This document shows, piece after piece, positions 7,276 through 17,472 of a stretch of DNA of 64,000 nt. Positions within the stretch are counted from its first letter, which is position 1. Each line of letters begins with the position of its first letter. A program made the position numbers and the translations under genes. Source of the stretch: Pseudanabaena sp. PCC 7367 (GTDB lineage Bacteria > Cyanobacteriota > Cyanobacteriia > Pseudanabaenales > Pseudanabaenaceae); contig NC_019690.1 in NCBI RefSeq assembly GCF_000317065.1, positions 124,001 through 188,000 on the forward strand. Direction: 5' to 3'. Under the pieces are notes generated by a model that saw only the letters and a list, made by a program, of their open reading frames with translations, was not told the DNA's origin and ran no database searches.

Positions 7276-9204
7276 ATGCTTACTGATAGAATTTTTGCCA
7301 GTATCGGTTCTGGCATCATTTTTTTGGCATCCTATGCCACTTTAATCTATCTGGTCATACGCCAAGATCCACATCCACTCGTGTCTGGTTTTATCGGTGC
7401 ATTGACGATCGTGATGGGTGTCTTCCAGTTTTTCAGTCTAATCATCCCTGCTGTTGGAGCCTATGCATCCAAGGGGGAGGATGGTGTTCAGCGCTATTGG
7501 ATTGCCTTTTTTGTCAATATCACAATCTTCCTATCAGTCGCTTATTTCTTTCCCTATCTGGCTTTTGTACTCATTTTCTTTCTTCCTCCTATTCTCGCTT
7601 CGATCGCGTTTGATAACTATAATCGTGCCCAGGCGGTTAAGGGCAGAGGACTAATCAACTATAAAATGGCGCATCGGCAAAATCAGCGGGCGCTGCCTGA
7701 AGGTGATTCTGGACTCTATTGGGGTGGTATTGCGGTTCCCACCCAGTCAGCGATGACTCATTTCCTGGTGGTTGGTGCATCCGGCAGTGGCAAAACCATT
7801 ACCCTACGACTCTGGATGCAATCGTTCCTGCCTGCATTGGCTTCACGGGGTCGGGCGATGATTTACGATGCCAAGCTGGATGTGATCTCCATCCTCAAAG
7901 GCATGAATGTCAGGTGTCCTACGTTTATACTCAATCCTTTTGATGCTCGCTGTGTGGCCTGGGATATGTCTGGCGATATTATTACCTATGCTGATATTGA
8001 AGCGCTGGCACATATCTTGATTCCTGAGGAAGGCCATAAAGAAGATCCCTTTTTTCGCAGTGCGGTCGTTGAGCTGGTTAAGGGGGTAGCCAGATTCTTT
8101 GTCCTCCAAGCGCCTGGGGTGTGGACGCTCAGGGATATTATTTTAACTCTGCGCTCTCTCAATACGATGAAGACTTTATTCAGTAGCAGGCCGGAGTTGG
8201 ATTTCTATCTTGAGCTGATCTCAGATAAGAAAACGGCTCAGAATATTATGGCTACTGTGCTTACGAAAATTGGCCGCTATGAGACGGTAGCTGCACTCTG
8301 GCATTGGGATAGTATTTATGATCGGCCACGAGCCAAAATCAGTTTAACCAGTTGGTCAAGGAGTAATTCGATCCTGGTATTTGGTAAGAGTAATACGGCC
8401 CGCGAATCACTCAATGCGATCAATCAGTTGATTTTTACCAGGGCGGCCCAAATACTATTGGATAAGCCGGAGGTTAGTCATCCTGAGACGTTTATCATCT
8501 TTGATGAGCTGCCCAGTGCGGGCCGGATGGATATGCTGCCATCACTCTGCACAGAAGGCCGCTCAAAAGGCGTATCTCTGGCGATCGGGTTTCAGTCGAT
8601 TAAGCATTTGGAGGACATCTACAATGAAAATATCGCCCAGACTATTATTGGTCAGTTTCGACATAAGGCAATTTTGCGCTTAGATGATCCGCCTACGGCT
8701 GAATGGGCTTCTCAGCTAGTTGGCGAAGTAGAAATTCGTCGTATTTTAGAGGGGTTTTCCAGTAATCGTGAATCTGGTGGCACTCGCTCTTGGAATGAGT
8801 CCTATGAAAGGCATCGTGCAGTCATGCCTTCTGAATTCCTGGAAATTTGGCCGATTGATCGGCAGACTGGTCAGGGCCTGACTGGTTATTATTTAACTGG
8901 TAATTCGGTCTACAAGCATTACTATCCCACTGATTTCATCAGTAAGCATCTCATTCCTAGTACGGACAGCCGCGAGAGCTTTATCCCTAGACCCACCAAT
9001 GACCAGGTGTTGCGCCCCTGGGATAGTGAGGATCTAGAACGGCTGAATATTGCACATCTGATCATGCCCCATGAATCTCTGCTGTCAGGCGATTTAGTTG
9101 ATTTTGATGAGTTTGAGGAGGACTCGGAAGATGATGACGAAGACTATATCGATGTGGATTTTGGGTTTGAAGATGATGAGGATGAAGTCTATGAACTTCA
9201 ATAA
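7276..9204 (+). CDS. VirD4/TraG-like type IV coupling protein (element A)
   Basis: 642-residue coupling protein, expected to link the relaxosome to a secretion channel and pump DNA. N-terminal membrane helices (about 5-120), Walker A GASGSGKT near 168-175, Walker B TFIIFDELPSAG near 405-416, and a TEGRSKGVSLAIGFQSI segment typical of TraD/VirD4. The last ~30 residues are almost all Asp/Glu. A homologue is at 30558-32621. No VirB-type channel genes are present in the window, so it must work with a channel encoded elsewhere if functional. Confidence 0.87.
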   Translation: MLTDRIFASIGSGIIFLASYATLIYLVIRQDPHPLVSGFIGALTIVMGVFQFFSLIIPAVGAYASKGEDGVQRYWIAFFVNITIFLSVAYFFPYLAFVLIFFLPPILASIAFDNYNRAQAVKGRGLINYKMAHRQNQRALPEGDSGLYWGGIAVPTQSAMTHFLVVGASGSGKTITLRLWMQSFLPALASRGRAMIYDAKLDVISILKGMNVRCPTFILNPFDARCVAWDMSGDIITYADIEALAHILIPEEGHKEDPFFRSAVVELVKGVARFFVLQAPGVWTLRDIILTLRSLNTMKTLFSSRPELDFYLELISDKKTAQNIMATVLTKIGRYETVAALWHWDSIYDRPRAKISLTSWSRSNSILVFGKSNTARESLNAINQLIFTRAAQILLDKPEVSHPETFIIFDELPSAGRMDMLPSLCTEGRSKGVSLAIGFQSIKHLEDIYNENIAQTIIGQFRHKAILRLDDPPTAEWASQLVGEVEIRRILEGFSSNRESGGTRSWNESYERHRAVMPSEFLEIWPIDRQTGQGLTGYYLTGNSVYKHYYPTDFISKHLIPSTDSRESFIPRPTNDQVLRPWDSEDLERLNIAHLIMPHESLLSGDLVDFDEFEEDSEDDDEDYIDVDFGFEDDEDEVYELQ

Positions 9205-9297
9205 TTATTTGACACATCTAATGTCGCCGCGATTGCCGCGATGGGATCAAGCCGCCTGGTAGTGTTGAGTGTCAGGAAATTTGATGTCTGCTCGCAT

Positions 9298-9585
9298 TTA
9301 AAATGCAGTGCCTGGATCTTGCTGCCCTAAGATACGCACAATCAATACACCCAGGTCATCAAACACATAGTAAATGGCATGGGATTCATAAACGCAGCGA
9401 CGGTAGCCGGGTCGGATATGTTCGACAGCCGGGTAAAGTAAGGGATTTGTGGCTATATCGGCAAATTTCTGTTTCAAATTATTTTGATACTTGAGAGCCT
9501 GGGCTAAGCCAAATGTATCAATGCCATAGTCAAAGATATTCTCAAAATCCTCATCAGCGGCCTGTGTTAATCTATAGCTGCCCAT
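9298..9585 (-). CDS. parE: ParE-family toxin
   Basis: 95-residue toxin of the RelE/ParE superfamily: YRLTQAADEDFENIFDYGIDTFG, then GYRRCVYESHAIYYVF and the C-terminal VRILGQQDP. ParE toxins inhibit gyrase. The start overlaps the parD stop by 14 bases, the usual coupled antitoxin-toxin order. It is intact, unlike the toxin-less parD copy at 25785-26039, whose antitoxin is almost identical to this module's. Confidence 0.88.
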   Translation of the reverse strand: MGSYRLTQAADEDFENIFDYGIDTFGLAQALKYQNNLKQKFADIATNPLLYPAVEHIRPGYRRCVYESHAIYYVFDDLGVLIVRILGQQDPGTAF

Positions 9586-9829
9586 TTTTACGCTTTCGCT
9601 CGATCACAGCATTCATAATCTGATCTGGTGTGCGATCACTGATACCACTTTGCTCACCAACAATTAAGGCAGCACGGATTGCTTCTACCTCAGCATCACG
9701 GGTAACACGCTCACGGATGAGATCGCGGAATACTTCACTTTCATTACCATAGTTACCAGATTGGATCTGGGCTTTGACCCAGCTATCTTGCTGATCTGTA
9801 ACGGAAATGCTTTTTTTGACCATGCCCAT
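9572..9829 (-). CDS. parD: ParD-family antitoxin
   Basis: 85-residue ribbon-helix-helix protein (KKSISVTDQQDSWVKAQI, then GNESEVFRDLIRERV), antitoxin to the overlapping parE. GGAGG lies 6 bases before the ATG at 9829. A perfect 15-bp palindrome upstream (9860-9874) is the likely autoregulatory operator, and it is repeated in front of the orphan paralogue at 25785-26039. The two antitoxins share most residues, implying a recent duplication between elements A and B. Confidence 0.9.
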   Translation of the reverse strand: MGMVKKSISVTDQQDSWVKAQIQSGNYGNESEVFRDLIRERVTRDAEVEAIRAALIVGEQSGISDRTPDQIMNAVIERKRKNGQL

Positions 9830-9859
9830 TTTTTGCCTCCAGGGAATTCGGTGAAATAC

Positions 9860-9874
9860 TACTACTCAGTAGTA
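9860..9874. promoter_or_regulatory. Palindromic operator of parDE
   Basis: TACTACTCAGTAGTA, 7-bp arms around one base, about 30 bases upstream of the parD start, next to a TATAAT-like stretch. The same 15-bp palindrome lies at 26059-26073 before the orphan parD, as expected of a ribbon-helix-helix binding site. Confidence 0.65.
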
Positions 9875-9956
9875 TAATATACTTCTTCCAGATGGATAAT
9901 GCCAGGATTAATTTAGGTTGAAGCTAAATCAACTGAAGCTGAAAGCAGAGCTGACC

Positions 9957-10169
9957 TTACTCTGATATGTCGGCTGCTCGCGGTGGACTCAGCACATAAT
10001 TAATCCGATTCTGTTGCATCCGTTCTGCTTCCTGCTCAATCAAGCTTTGGGCTACAGCCAACATGTTTGACAGGTCTGATAATCTGCCCCATGTATCAAT
10101 CCTCCAGTAAATTTCGCCAGCGGCACATCTACTTACTTCCAGCTCAGTCTGTTTACGATCGTTTGTCAT
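9957..10169 (-). CDS. Small hypothetical protein
   Basis: 70 residues, soluble, no family recognised. It contains RIDTWGRLSDLSNMLAVAQSLIEQEAER, which looks like a helical pair. Chosen start ATG 10169 has GAGAGGAG 6 bases upstream; an ATG at 10175 would touch that site. A long structured leader (inverted-repeat arms at 10226-10253 and 10351-10382) lies upstream on the same strand, which supports the region being transcribed. Confidence 0.5.
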   Translation of the reverse strand: MTNDRKQTELEVSRCAAGEIYWRIDTWGRLSDLSNMLAVAQSLIEQEAERMQQNRINYVLSPPRAADISE

Positions 10170-10225
10170 GTCCATCTCCTCTCACGTCTGTTCCAGCCAA
10201 GGCCACCAGCACAAGGCTGGTGACT

Positions 10226-10382
10226 GGGAGCTAGAAAACCGCACAAAGGACGGCGCAGCCCTTTTAGGCATACACCCTGGACATGAAGCTGCCTCCCAGT
10301 CGCAGTTATCCTACAACCTGGGAAAGCTTCTCTATCGATCATTCTCATGACCGCTTTGTGGCAGGTTTCTAGACCCGGGAGC
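10226..10382 (-). other. Long inverted-repeat leader element (element A)
   Basis: Imperfect inverted arms of about 28 bases (10226-10253 and 10351-10382) share CTAGAAA(A)CC and CACAAAG blocks. Within are GACTGGGAG / CTCCCAGTC pairing options, and adjacent is the hairpin CACCAGC (10204-10210) / GCTGGTG (10216-10222). It lies upstream of the small gene at 9957-10169 on the minus strand. Architecture resembles the element at 25229-25382. A 75-codon frame across it is rejected as coding. Confidence 0.4.
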
Positions 10383-10503
10383 AATGCTTTCAATTTGCTC
10401 CAATTTCTTTACTAACTGATCCAGCCAAACCCAGCAAGTTATAATTACGGCCACTTCGTTGGTTGCAATCGCCCATGCTTGTGTCTATGCTCAGCAATCA
10501 GGC

Positions 10504-10719
10504 GGGGCTGACAACCCCATTTAAGAACGTTTACTGGGTGCGCGTTCCAGCAAAGCATTCACTCTCGCGGCTAGGTCGGGAGTGGGTGAGATAAGCTGAG
10601 TCCACTCGATTGGGTGGGTACGGACGAATAAACCTGCCTCGCTTTGTGGAGGTTGTTAACTCCCGACACCAGTCGGATAGCCCTGCTTTGACAGTAATGA
10701 ATTATTTCAGCGGGGGCAG
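10504..10719 (+). ncRNA. Candidate structured leader RNA upstream of XRE regulator
   Basis: Gene-free stretch rich in G/C hairpins: GGGG-CTGACAA-CCCC (10504-10518); CACTCTCG / CGGGAGTG (10560-10567 / 10577-10584); CCGAC-ACCA-GTCGG (10663-10676); AACCT...AGGTT (about 10631-10654). GTCGGGAGT (10575-10583) can instead pair with ACTCCCGAC (10659-10667), excluding both small hairpins. It could be a regulatory leader, an antisense-controlled replication RNA, or part of an origin. No known RNA family recognised. Confidence 0.35.
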
Positions 10720-11103
10720 ATGGCAGACAATTCCAATATTCATCTAATCAATCAACATATTGGTGTACGGATCAAGCGGCAACGTATGATCCAAAATCTC
10801 AGCCAAGAGAAACTGGCTACCAAGATTAGAGTTACTTTCCAGCAACTCCAGAAATATGAGCGCGGCGTTAATCGTATCAGTGCCGCCAGGCTCTATCAAA
10901 TTGCTCAAGCCCTCCAAGTCCCAGTCACCTGGTTCTTAGCAGATTATGACCATGAAAATGCAACCCAGCCAAATGGTAATGATGTTGACGATCGGGAAAT
11001 TGACTCACTGATTAAGCATTTTGCGATGATCCAAGACCCCGAAAAACGATGCTATGCGCTCGATATCATTAAGCTCTATGCCAGAGGCAATCGGCATAAA
11101 TGA
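10720..11103 (+). CDS. XRE/Cro-CI family regulator
   Basis: 127 residues with an N-terminal HTH_3 domain: IGVRIKRQRMIQNLSQEKLATKI, FQQLQKYERGVNRISAARLYQIAQAL and VPVTWF near residue 68. The C-terminal half is a short helical tail (DREIDSLIKHFAMIQDPEKR), as in the regulators found in alphaproteobacterial and cyanobacterial mobile elements. Preceded by GGGGGCAG near the start. It probably controls element genes, possibly the convergent replication gene or its own leader. Confidence 0.85.
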   Translation: MADNSNIHLINQHIGVRIKRQRMIQNLSQEKLATKIRVTFQQLQKYERGVNRISAARLYQIAQALQVPVTWFLADYDHENATQPNGNDVDDREIDSLIKHFAMIQDPEKRCYALDIIKLYARGNRHK

Positions 11104-11124
11104 CAGTAATCATTGGCCTTGCCG

Positions 11125-12177
11125 CTATTCACGCAGGGTTTCGATCGGGTGGATCAGCTTATATTCCTCATAGAGATGGCGTTGCCCATCGGGAGTAAAG
11201 ACGTACAAAGCACCATTTTCAAAGCAACTGGCGATCGCTACTCCCACCTGACGCGCCAATTTGATCCACTGCTTGAAGCCACGAGGCAGCGATCTTTTAT
11301 TTGGTTTCCACTTTTCGGTGATCGCTTTACGCACCAGGCCAGTCGGATTTTTGACCTTGCGATGTTTAGTCTGCTGCTGCTCTTTATATTCTTTGGCAGC
11401 AGCCACTGCGTCACTGACTGCTTGTTCACCCAGAGTAGCGATCGACTCCATTACAAAGGCATGGAGGTGGGGTTTCAATTCCTTTGGTGCCACGACTGTT
11501 TCCACTTCTGCAAGAATTTCAGAAACATTAAGCGCGCCGCCGAGATTTTTTTGATCTTGACGCTGTGTTTGTGGTGGTAAATGAGTACCTGGATTTTTTG
11601 GATTGGTTTCTAGAGCAACCTTTGTACTGACAAAATTTTGCTCACTTGATTTTTCTGGATTCAAACTTTCAAAAACTTTTTCCACCACAACGTGGTTGTT
11701 GTCTTTGAGATTAGTCTCTGGTGTAATCTCTGTTAATGAATTGGCAGCAGTGACAATCTGGTTTGGCTCATTTGCCAATTCAGTTTGGCAGGAGTGACAA
11801 ATCGATCCCTGTAAGGCTTTCAGCCGATCATAATCAATCCGATACGCTTTGCGCTGGTCCCACTCTCGTTTCCAGGGTTTGCAACTTTTTAAGATTTGTA
11901 AATCTTCTAGGTGCTGAATTGCCCGACGCACTTGGTTAAAGCTCAAACATTTCAGTTGCTCAGCCCACTCTTTGATCGTGTTATAGATCCAGCGGGCTCC
12001 GTCTATTACTGTCCCTGCACCCTTTTCCAGCCAGTAGTGGATTTGGTTCAATACCACCGCTTCTTTCAGGCCGATCGCGCGGGCGATCTGGGGTGGTACT
12101 AAAAGGGGATTTTGCTCTAGCGCATACGATTTTCCATACACTGGTGCTATAGTGGCACCATTGGGTATAATATCCAT
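11125..12177 (-). CDS. Winged-helix replication-type protein (element A)
   Basis: About 350 residues. The N-terminal domain NPLLVPPQIARAIGLKEAVVLNQIHYWLEK, then WIYNTIKEWAEQL, NQVRRAIQHLEDLQIL and YRIDYDRL is the winged-helix pattern of phage and plasmid replication proteins of the DnaD-like/replisome-organiser kind. A Ser/Asn-rich linker leads to a helical C-terminal part that ends TPDGQRHLYEEYKLI. ATG 12177 is preferred to a TTG at 12252. It is the most likely initiator or helicase-loader of element A; no iterons were identified. Element B has an unrelated primase-like gene instead. Confidence 0.6.
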   Translation of the reverse strand: MDIIPNGATIAPVYGKSYALEQNPLLVPPQIARAIGLKEAVVLNQIHYWLEKGAGTVIDGARWIYNTIKEWAEQLKCLSFNQVRRAIQHLEDLQILKSCKPWKREWDQRKAYRIDYDRLKALQGSICHSCQTELANEPNQIVTAANSLTEITPETNLKDNNHVVVEKVFESLNPEKSSEQNFVSTKVALETNPKNPGTHLPPQTQRQDQKNLGGALNVSEILAEVETVVAPKELKPHLHAFVMESIATLGEQAVSDAVAAAKEYKEQQQTKHRKVKNPTGLVRKAITEKWKPNKRSLPRGFKQWIKLARQVGVAIASCFENGALYVFTPDGQRHLYEEYKLIHPIETLRE

Positions 12178-12360
12178 ATAAAGTTTTTTCGCCTGAAGTA
12201 ACAATTGGGCATTTTTCGCTCTGTGTGGTGTTAGTGCACCGGCACGGAGCAATTTTTATTTGAATTTAATTTACTTTACCGCATCCGATGTCTGATCGAT
12301 CAGCTTTATAGCTTTCTTAACGTATATCACTAAGAAATTTATTGCCCTTTCAGCTCTGTT

Positions 12361-12393
12361 GAGAAATAATCACTCTCCTCAATCTTATTTCTC
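12361..12393. promoter_or_regulatory. Hairpin upstream of the 118-aa gene
   Basis: GAGAAATAA (12361-12369) and TTATTTCTC (12385-12393) form a perfect 9-bp stem with a 15-base loop, 28 bases before the next start codon. It could be an operator or leader hairpin; no poly-T tail follows. Confidence 0.35.
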
Positions 12394-12421
12394 TTGATGA
12401 ATCAATGAAAGCTAAGCCAAT

Positions 12422-12778
12422 ATGGCCGATGCACCACAATCAAATGATATTGAAGCCAAACTTAAAAAAGTCGATGAATTAGCGACCAGCTTCTACAATG
12501 CTCTGGTGGCCGAAGGTGCAACCGATCTGGTCAAAACTAAAATCGTGGCGATCCTGCTGGCTGCTGAAAGCATCATCGATCGCAAACGTAGCTTTTTTGA
12601 GCAAAAGCTTATCGATGAGGTTTGGGCTGATATTACTGGGGCAGAGCTTGATGAAGTTTACGTTGAGAGAAACCAGCCTCGTACAACTGATGCAGCACTT
12701 GGATCGCCTGAGAGCGCATCAAAATTAACTGATAACGCTTCTGATTTACTGAGCAAATTAGTAGATAAAGGGTCTTGA
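12422..12778 (+). CDS. Small conserved protein, C-terminus capped by Tn3 end
   Basis: 118 residues of an unrecognised family whose second member is at 21614-21952. Shared core: KTKIV.I.LAAE....R.RSFFEQKL.DEVWADITGAELD. Mostly helical, no membrane segment. The final codons GGG TCT TGA belong to the left inverted repeat of the Tn3 transposon, so the native end, by comparison with LIDDYSPEL in the paralogue, has been replaced by Gly-Ser-stop. Loss is only a few residues, so the protein may still work. Function unknown; both copies lie at the inner borders of elements A and B. Confidence 0.65.
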   Translation: MADAPQSNDIEAKLKKVDELATSFYNALVAEGATDLVKTKIVAILLAAESIIDRKRSFFEQKLIDEVWADITGAELDEVYVERNQPRTTDAALGSPESASKLTDNASDLLSKLVDKGS

Positions 12779-12807
12779 AGTCCAATGGAACGAAAACGTA
12801 CGCTAAG
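12770..12807 (+). repeat. Tn3 left inverted repeat
   Basis: 38 bp beginning GGGTCTTGAAGTCC; differs from the right end only at position 4 (T versus C). It supplies the stop codon of the gene at 12422-12778 and contains the transposase stop. Confidence 0.93.
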
Positions 12808-15800
12808 AGAATAGAAGTAAGTCTACGGGCAGGTTCAGGGGTCTCAGCTCTCCATTAACAACTTGCTGCGCCAAAGTGAAAGAGTAATGGCCCAACATAT
12901 TAATATGTCTATACAGCAGAGGTGATAACCTTGCTATATCTGCATCTTTCACATCTACAGCCTGTTTTCGTAGATGCTCTAAGGCCGCCTGAATATAAAT
13001 AGTGTTCCACAGGACAACAGCATTAGTAACCAAGCCCAAAGCCCCTAATTGATCTTCCTGTCCTTGTCGATAGCGCTTACGAATTTCGCCCCGTTGGCCA
13101 TGGCAAATAGTGCGAGCAACACGGTGCCTGCTCTCGCCCCGATTCAGTTGCGTTAAGATGCGGCGACGATAGTCCTCATCATCAATATAATTGAGCAGGT
13201 ACAGTGTTTTATTGATGCGGCCAACCTCAATGATGGCTTGGGCAAGGCTTGATGGCCTTTCACTTTTCAGTAATGAGCGGATCAATTCTGAAGCCTGAAC
13301 AGTACCCAACTTCAGAGAGCCAGCAATCCTTAACATGTCATCCCAGTGTTGCTCAATTCGATGGGTATTTACTCGACCACGGGCTAAATCATTGAGTACA
13401 CCATAATCTGCATCTTTATCGACACGCCAGAAAATTGCTTCTCCTGCATCTGCCAAGCGTGGGGAAAACTGATAACCCAGTAACCAAAATAGACCAAACA
13501 CCATATCACTGGTACCAGCGGTATCCGTCATTATTTCAGTAGGACGTAAGCCTGTTTGTTGCTCCAATAGTCCTTCCAAGACAAAGATTGAATCTCGCAG
13601 AGTACCGGGAATAACAATGCCATGAAAGCCAGAATACTGATCCGAAACAAAGTTATACCAAGTGATACCTCTGTGAAAACCAAAGTATCTTCGATTAGGG
13701 CCTGCATTTATGGTCCGAATTGGAGTTACAAAACGGATGCCATCAGCAGAAGCAACCTCACCGCCGCCCCAATGATTAGCTAAAGTAAGGGTGGCTTGAT
13801 GATCGACAAGTCTGGCATTGGCTTGCACTAACGTTTCCGCTCGCAGATAATTTTGCTTGACCCAAGTCAACCGATGACGCGTCAATGCAGGTATATGGTT
13901 CTTGATTAAGGGTTCTAATCCAATATTGCAGGCTTCGGCTAGCAGTACTGCACAAATACTAACGTCTAGATCATTAACACGAGCATTAGCTTCACTCACA
14001 TGCGTAAATTCATCGGTAAATCCAGTGTGAGTATTGATTTCCAACAATAACTCGGTGAGATCTACGGCTGGTAACAATTCTGTAATCTCTTGATTGAGTT
14101 GAGTTAGGCTGGGTGGCTCAGCCAGTTTATCCAGGTTTGTAATCGTTAGCGAAGGATGTTGACCGGAATGATCGATTCTGACTGATTGGTTATGCTCAAA
14201 GTTACAAGCGACTTCTTTGTAGGTGGCATCCATTTGGCTCACTAAGTTTGCGATCGCTTTTTGGGGATTGATCGGATGACCAAGCGAGCGAGCAATCTGG
14301 ATGCGATTTGCTTGCCATTCTTTGCCCCGTAGCAACTTTGCTCTGGGGTCACCCCAGTGATCGCTATTGTCGACATAAATATCCCGACGACGGAGTGAAT
14401 CTTGTAGCTTATCGAGGAAACACAGTATGTATCCTCGTTTGGTTACGCGTCCTTCTGGATCAAAGACCAGGCGCTTCCACGGATTAGTAATAATTTCTAG
14501 TGGTGGGTCTTCCAGAATTTGCTTACGTGAGATACCCATAGACACCAGGTATTTAAAGGCTGACAGGGTAACTTCGCCCGCAGGTGCAGCCTTGAATACA
14601 ATATTGTGAAGTAGGCTTGGTAAAAAACGCCGCACACGACCATATTGTTCGACAATCTCATCATGAAAATTGTCGTCTGCTGGGCGAGCTAGCTCATTAA
14701 TGAGCGCCACCGATTCAGCTAGCTTGTCTCGGGAAATTCGTGCAAAAATAGCTTCTCTCAACTGGCTGTCTTGGTTTTCCTCATTCAGGATCAAGATACC
14801 AACTTGTGCAAGTGCCAGCGCGGCTTTATCTAAATCTTTGAGTGTTCGTAACCGCTTTTTTTGACCAATCCTTTTTGCTTCTCCAGCAATACCGGTAATG
14901 AGTAAGTCAAGGACATCCAGAGCTTCATCAAGTGCTATCGTCTCAAACGCTTTCACAAAGGCTACTAAGATCGCAATACGTCTGTGATCGGGCATCCTGG
15001 CAATTTTATGCATGGAGGTCATACCTGCATGACGAGCCAGATTCTTCAATCGCACTGGTGGAATATAGGAAAAGTCTAGTTCCTGCATTCCAAATGCTTT
15101 AAAATATCTATAGCGCTCAATTGCTGTATTAAAGGCTGCGCTACTGATTCTGACTGGCCCTTTACGATAGCGATCAAAATTGGAAGTACGTTCTCCTTCT
15201 GGCACTTGTAGTAGAGTTTGTAACTTTGCTTTTTGTTCATTTGTGGGTAATGATGATAATCGTTGCCATAATTGATTTGTGGTTCTTTCTCGAATCTCTG
15301 CAATTAAGCGGGTCAGAGTTGTAGCACCTGGCAACAGCACTTTATGTTGGATTAGCCAGGCGGTAGCAAAGTCAAATAGCAAACTTGGTCTTTCATTACT
15401 GATCCAGGCACGCGTGTAGAGCAATCGGCTTAACCGAAATGACCACGGTGGAGCACTAAAATCATGGTAGCCATAGTAGTCACGGATCAATGCTGTGTGC
15501 TCGCGTTTAGTAGTTTCTCTCTGGGCATAACCTGCCACAATAGAAATATGGCGAATTGATAGTTGTTGGGCCACAAATGTTTGCACGTTGCGGGGGATCA
15601 GCGCCAGATCTGAAAGGAATGTGCCTAAAAAACGTACTGATGTTAGTTGCAAAGCAAAGCCGAGCCGATTTTGGTCACCGCGTCGATTAGATATAAATGC
15701 CAAATCACTTTGATCGAGATGAAAGTAACGTGCTAGCTGCACTTCATTGGGTTCACCTGTAAACTGTCCATATCGTGCCTTTTGCTCTGCGGTTAAAAAA

Positions 15801-15845
15801 TCAACTGGCATCCAGGCTCCTACACTCAACGCTGTATAAGAATAT

Positions 15846-15862
<17 letters not shown>
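12803..15862 (-). CDS. tnpA: Tn3-family transposase
   Basis: 1019-residue DDE transposase, the usual length for the family. N-terminal DUF4158-like region (LTAEQKARYGQF, SDLALIP), C-terminal catalytic domain with D707 (ASADGIRF), D780 (MTDTAGTSD) and E910 (NRGESRHR); spacing of 73 and 130 residues closely matches Tn3 TnpA. No frameshift or stop. It carries out replicative transposition, producing cointegrates resolved by TnpR. Start at 15862 follows the res region; the gene ends inside the left repeat. Confidence 0.96.
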
Positions 15863-16544
<682 letters not shown>

Positions 16545-17472
16545 GTTACAGACAAGTGAAGCACTGATTCTCAAGCCCTGGCAGGACATTTTGCGCCGGG
16601 GTAATGCTCTGATCGATGAATACCAAACGATGGCTTCCTTGAATCGGTTTGAGATGCGGAATTTAAAGAAAGCCCTGAAGCAATACACAGAAAGATTCGT
16701 TACCCCACATTTTCTCGATGCACCAGTATGGGCACGCAGCTATTACAAACCGCTGGGCTATCCTGGTGATTTTCAGGTGATGAAATATGTGTATGACCGG
16801 GGTCAGGAAGGGGAAACCCTCTACGCTCAGTTGATGCATTTCCTGGGTGTGGAGATGGGGGCATTCGTGCGCAATCGGATGCAGTTTACCCGCGATCTAA
16901 TCCAAACCCTTTTGGCGGAAAAAGACGCCCCAATTCGGATCACCAATGTCGGGTGCGGCATGGCCTATGAAGTGGCATCGTTATTAGAAACTATCGATCC
17001 TATTACCAAGCGGGTGCATTTTACGCTGGTTGATCAGGACGATCGGGCGCTGGAGCCAGCATATCTAATGGCTCATAAGCAATCGAAAAGGCATCATCCA
17101 AATGTCGTGGTAGAGAGCTTTAACACCACGTTTAAAAAGTTGACGCAACCATCGGCTCTATTTGATCAGCAACCAAGGCAAACTCTGATCTATAGTTTGG
17201 GTATTCTGGATTATTTGCCAGCGAGAAAGGCGAAACAGTTTGTGCATGGTCTATATGAGCGATTGGAGCCGGGTGGTTATCTGCTGATCGCCAATGTGGC
17301 AGATGGCCCTAACAAGCTCATGTGGCCACTCAGTTATATCTTTGATTGGGAGCTGATTTACCGTACTGAGCAAGAGATGTACCAATTGGCAACAGGGTTA
17401 GATGCTGCATCGGTTAAAGTCCAGCAAGATGCTACCAATCATGTGCATTTGCTCTTGCTCCAGAAACCCTAG
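16545..17472 (+). pseudogene. PhcB-like SAM-dependent methyltransferase, 5' truncated by Tn3
   Basis: The frame enters from the transposon end and encodes about 308 residues. It contains SYYKPLGYPGDFQVMKYVYDRG, the SAM-binding ITNVGCGMAYEVASLL, an acidic DQDD and SLGILDYLP, close in pattern to PhcB-type proteins annotated as 3-hydroxypalmitate methyl ester synthases. Those proteins usually have an extra N-terminal region, absent here. An internal ATG (16630) could give a shorter product with the catalytic core, so residual activity is possible. It converges on the kinase gene, with stop codons overlapping at CTAG. PhcB identity is a family-level guess. Confidence 0.6.

Noticed and set aside
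10166-10393. 75-codon minus-strand frame
   Set aside because: Lies across the inverted-repeat arms of the leader element, has no recognisable protein pattern and overlaps the real small gene start.
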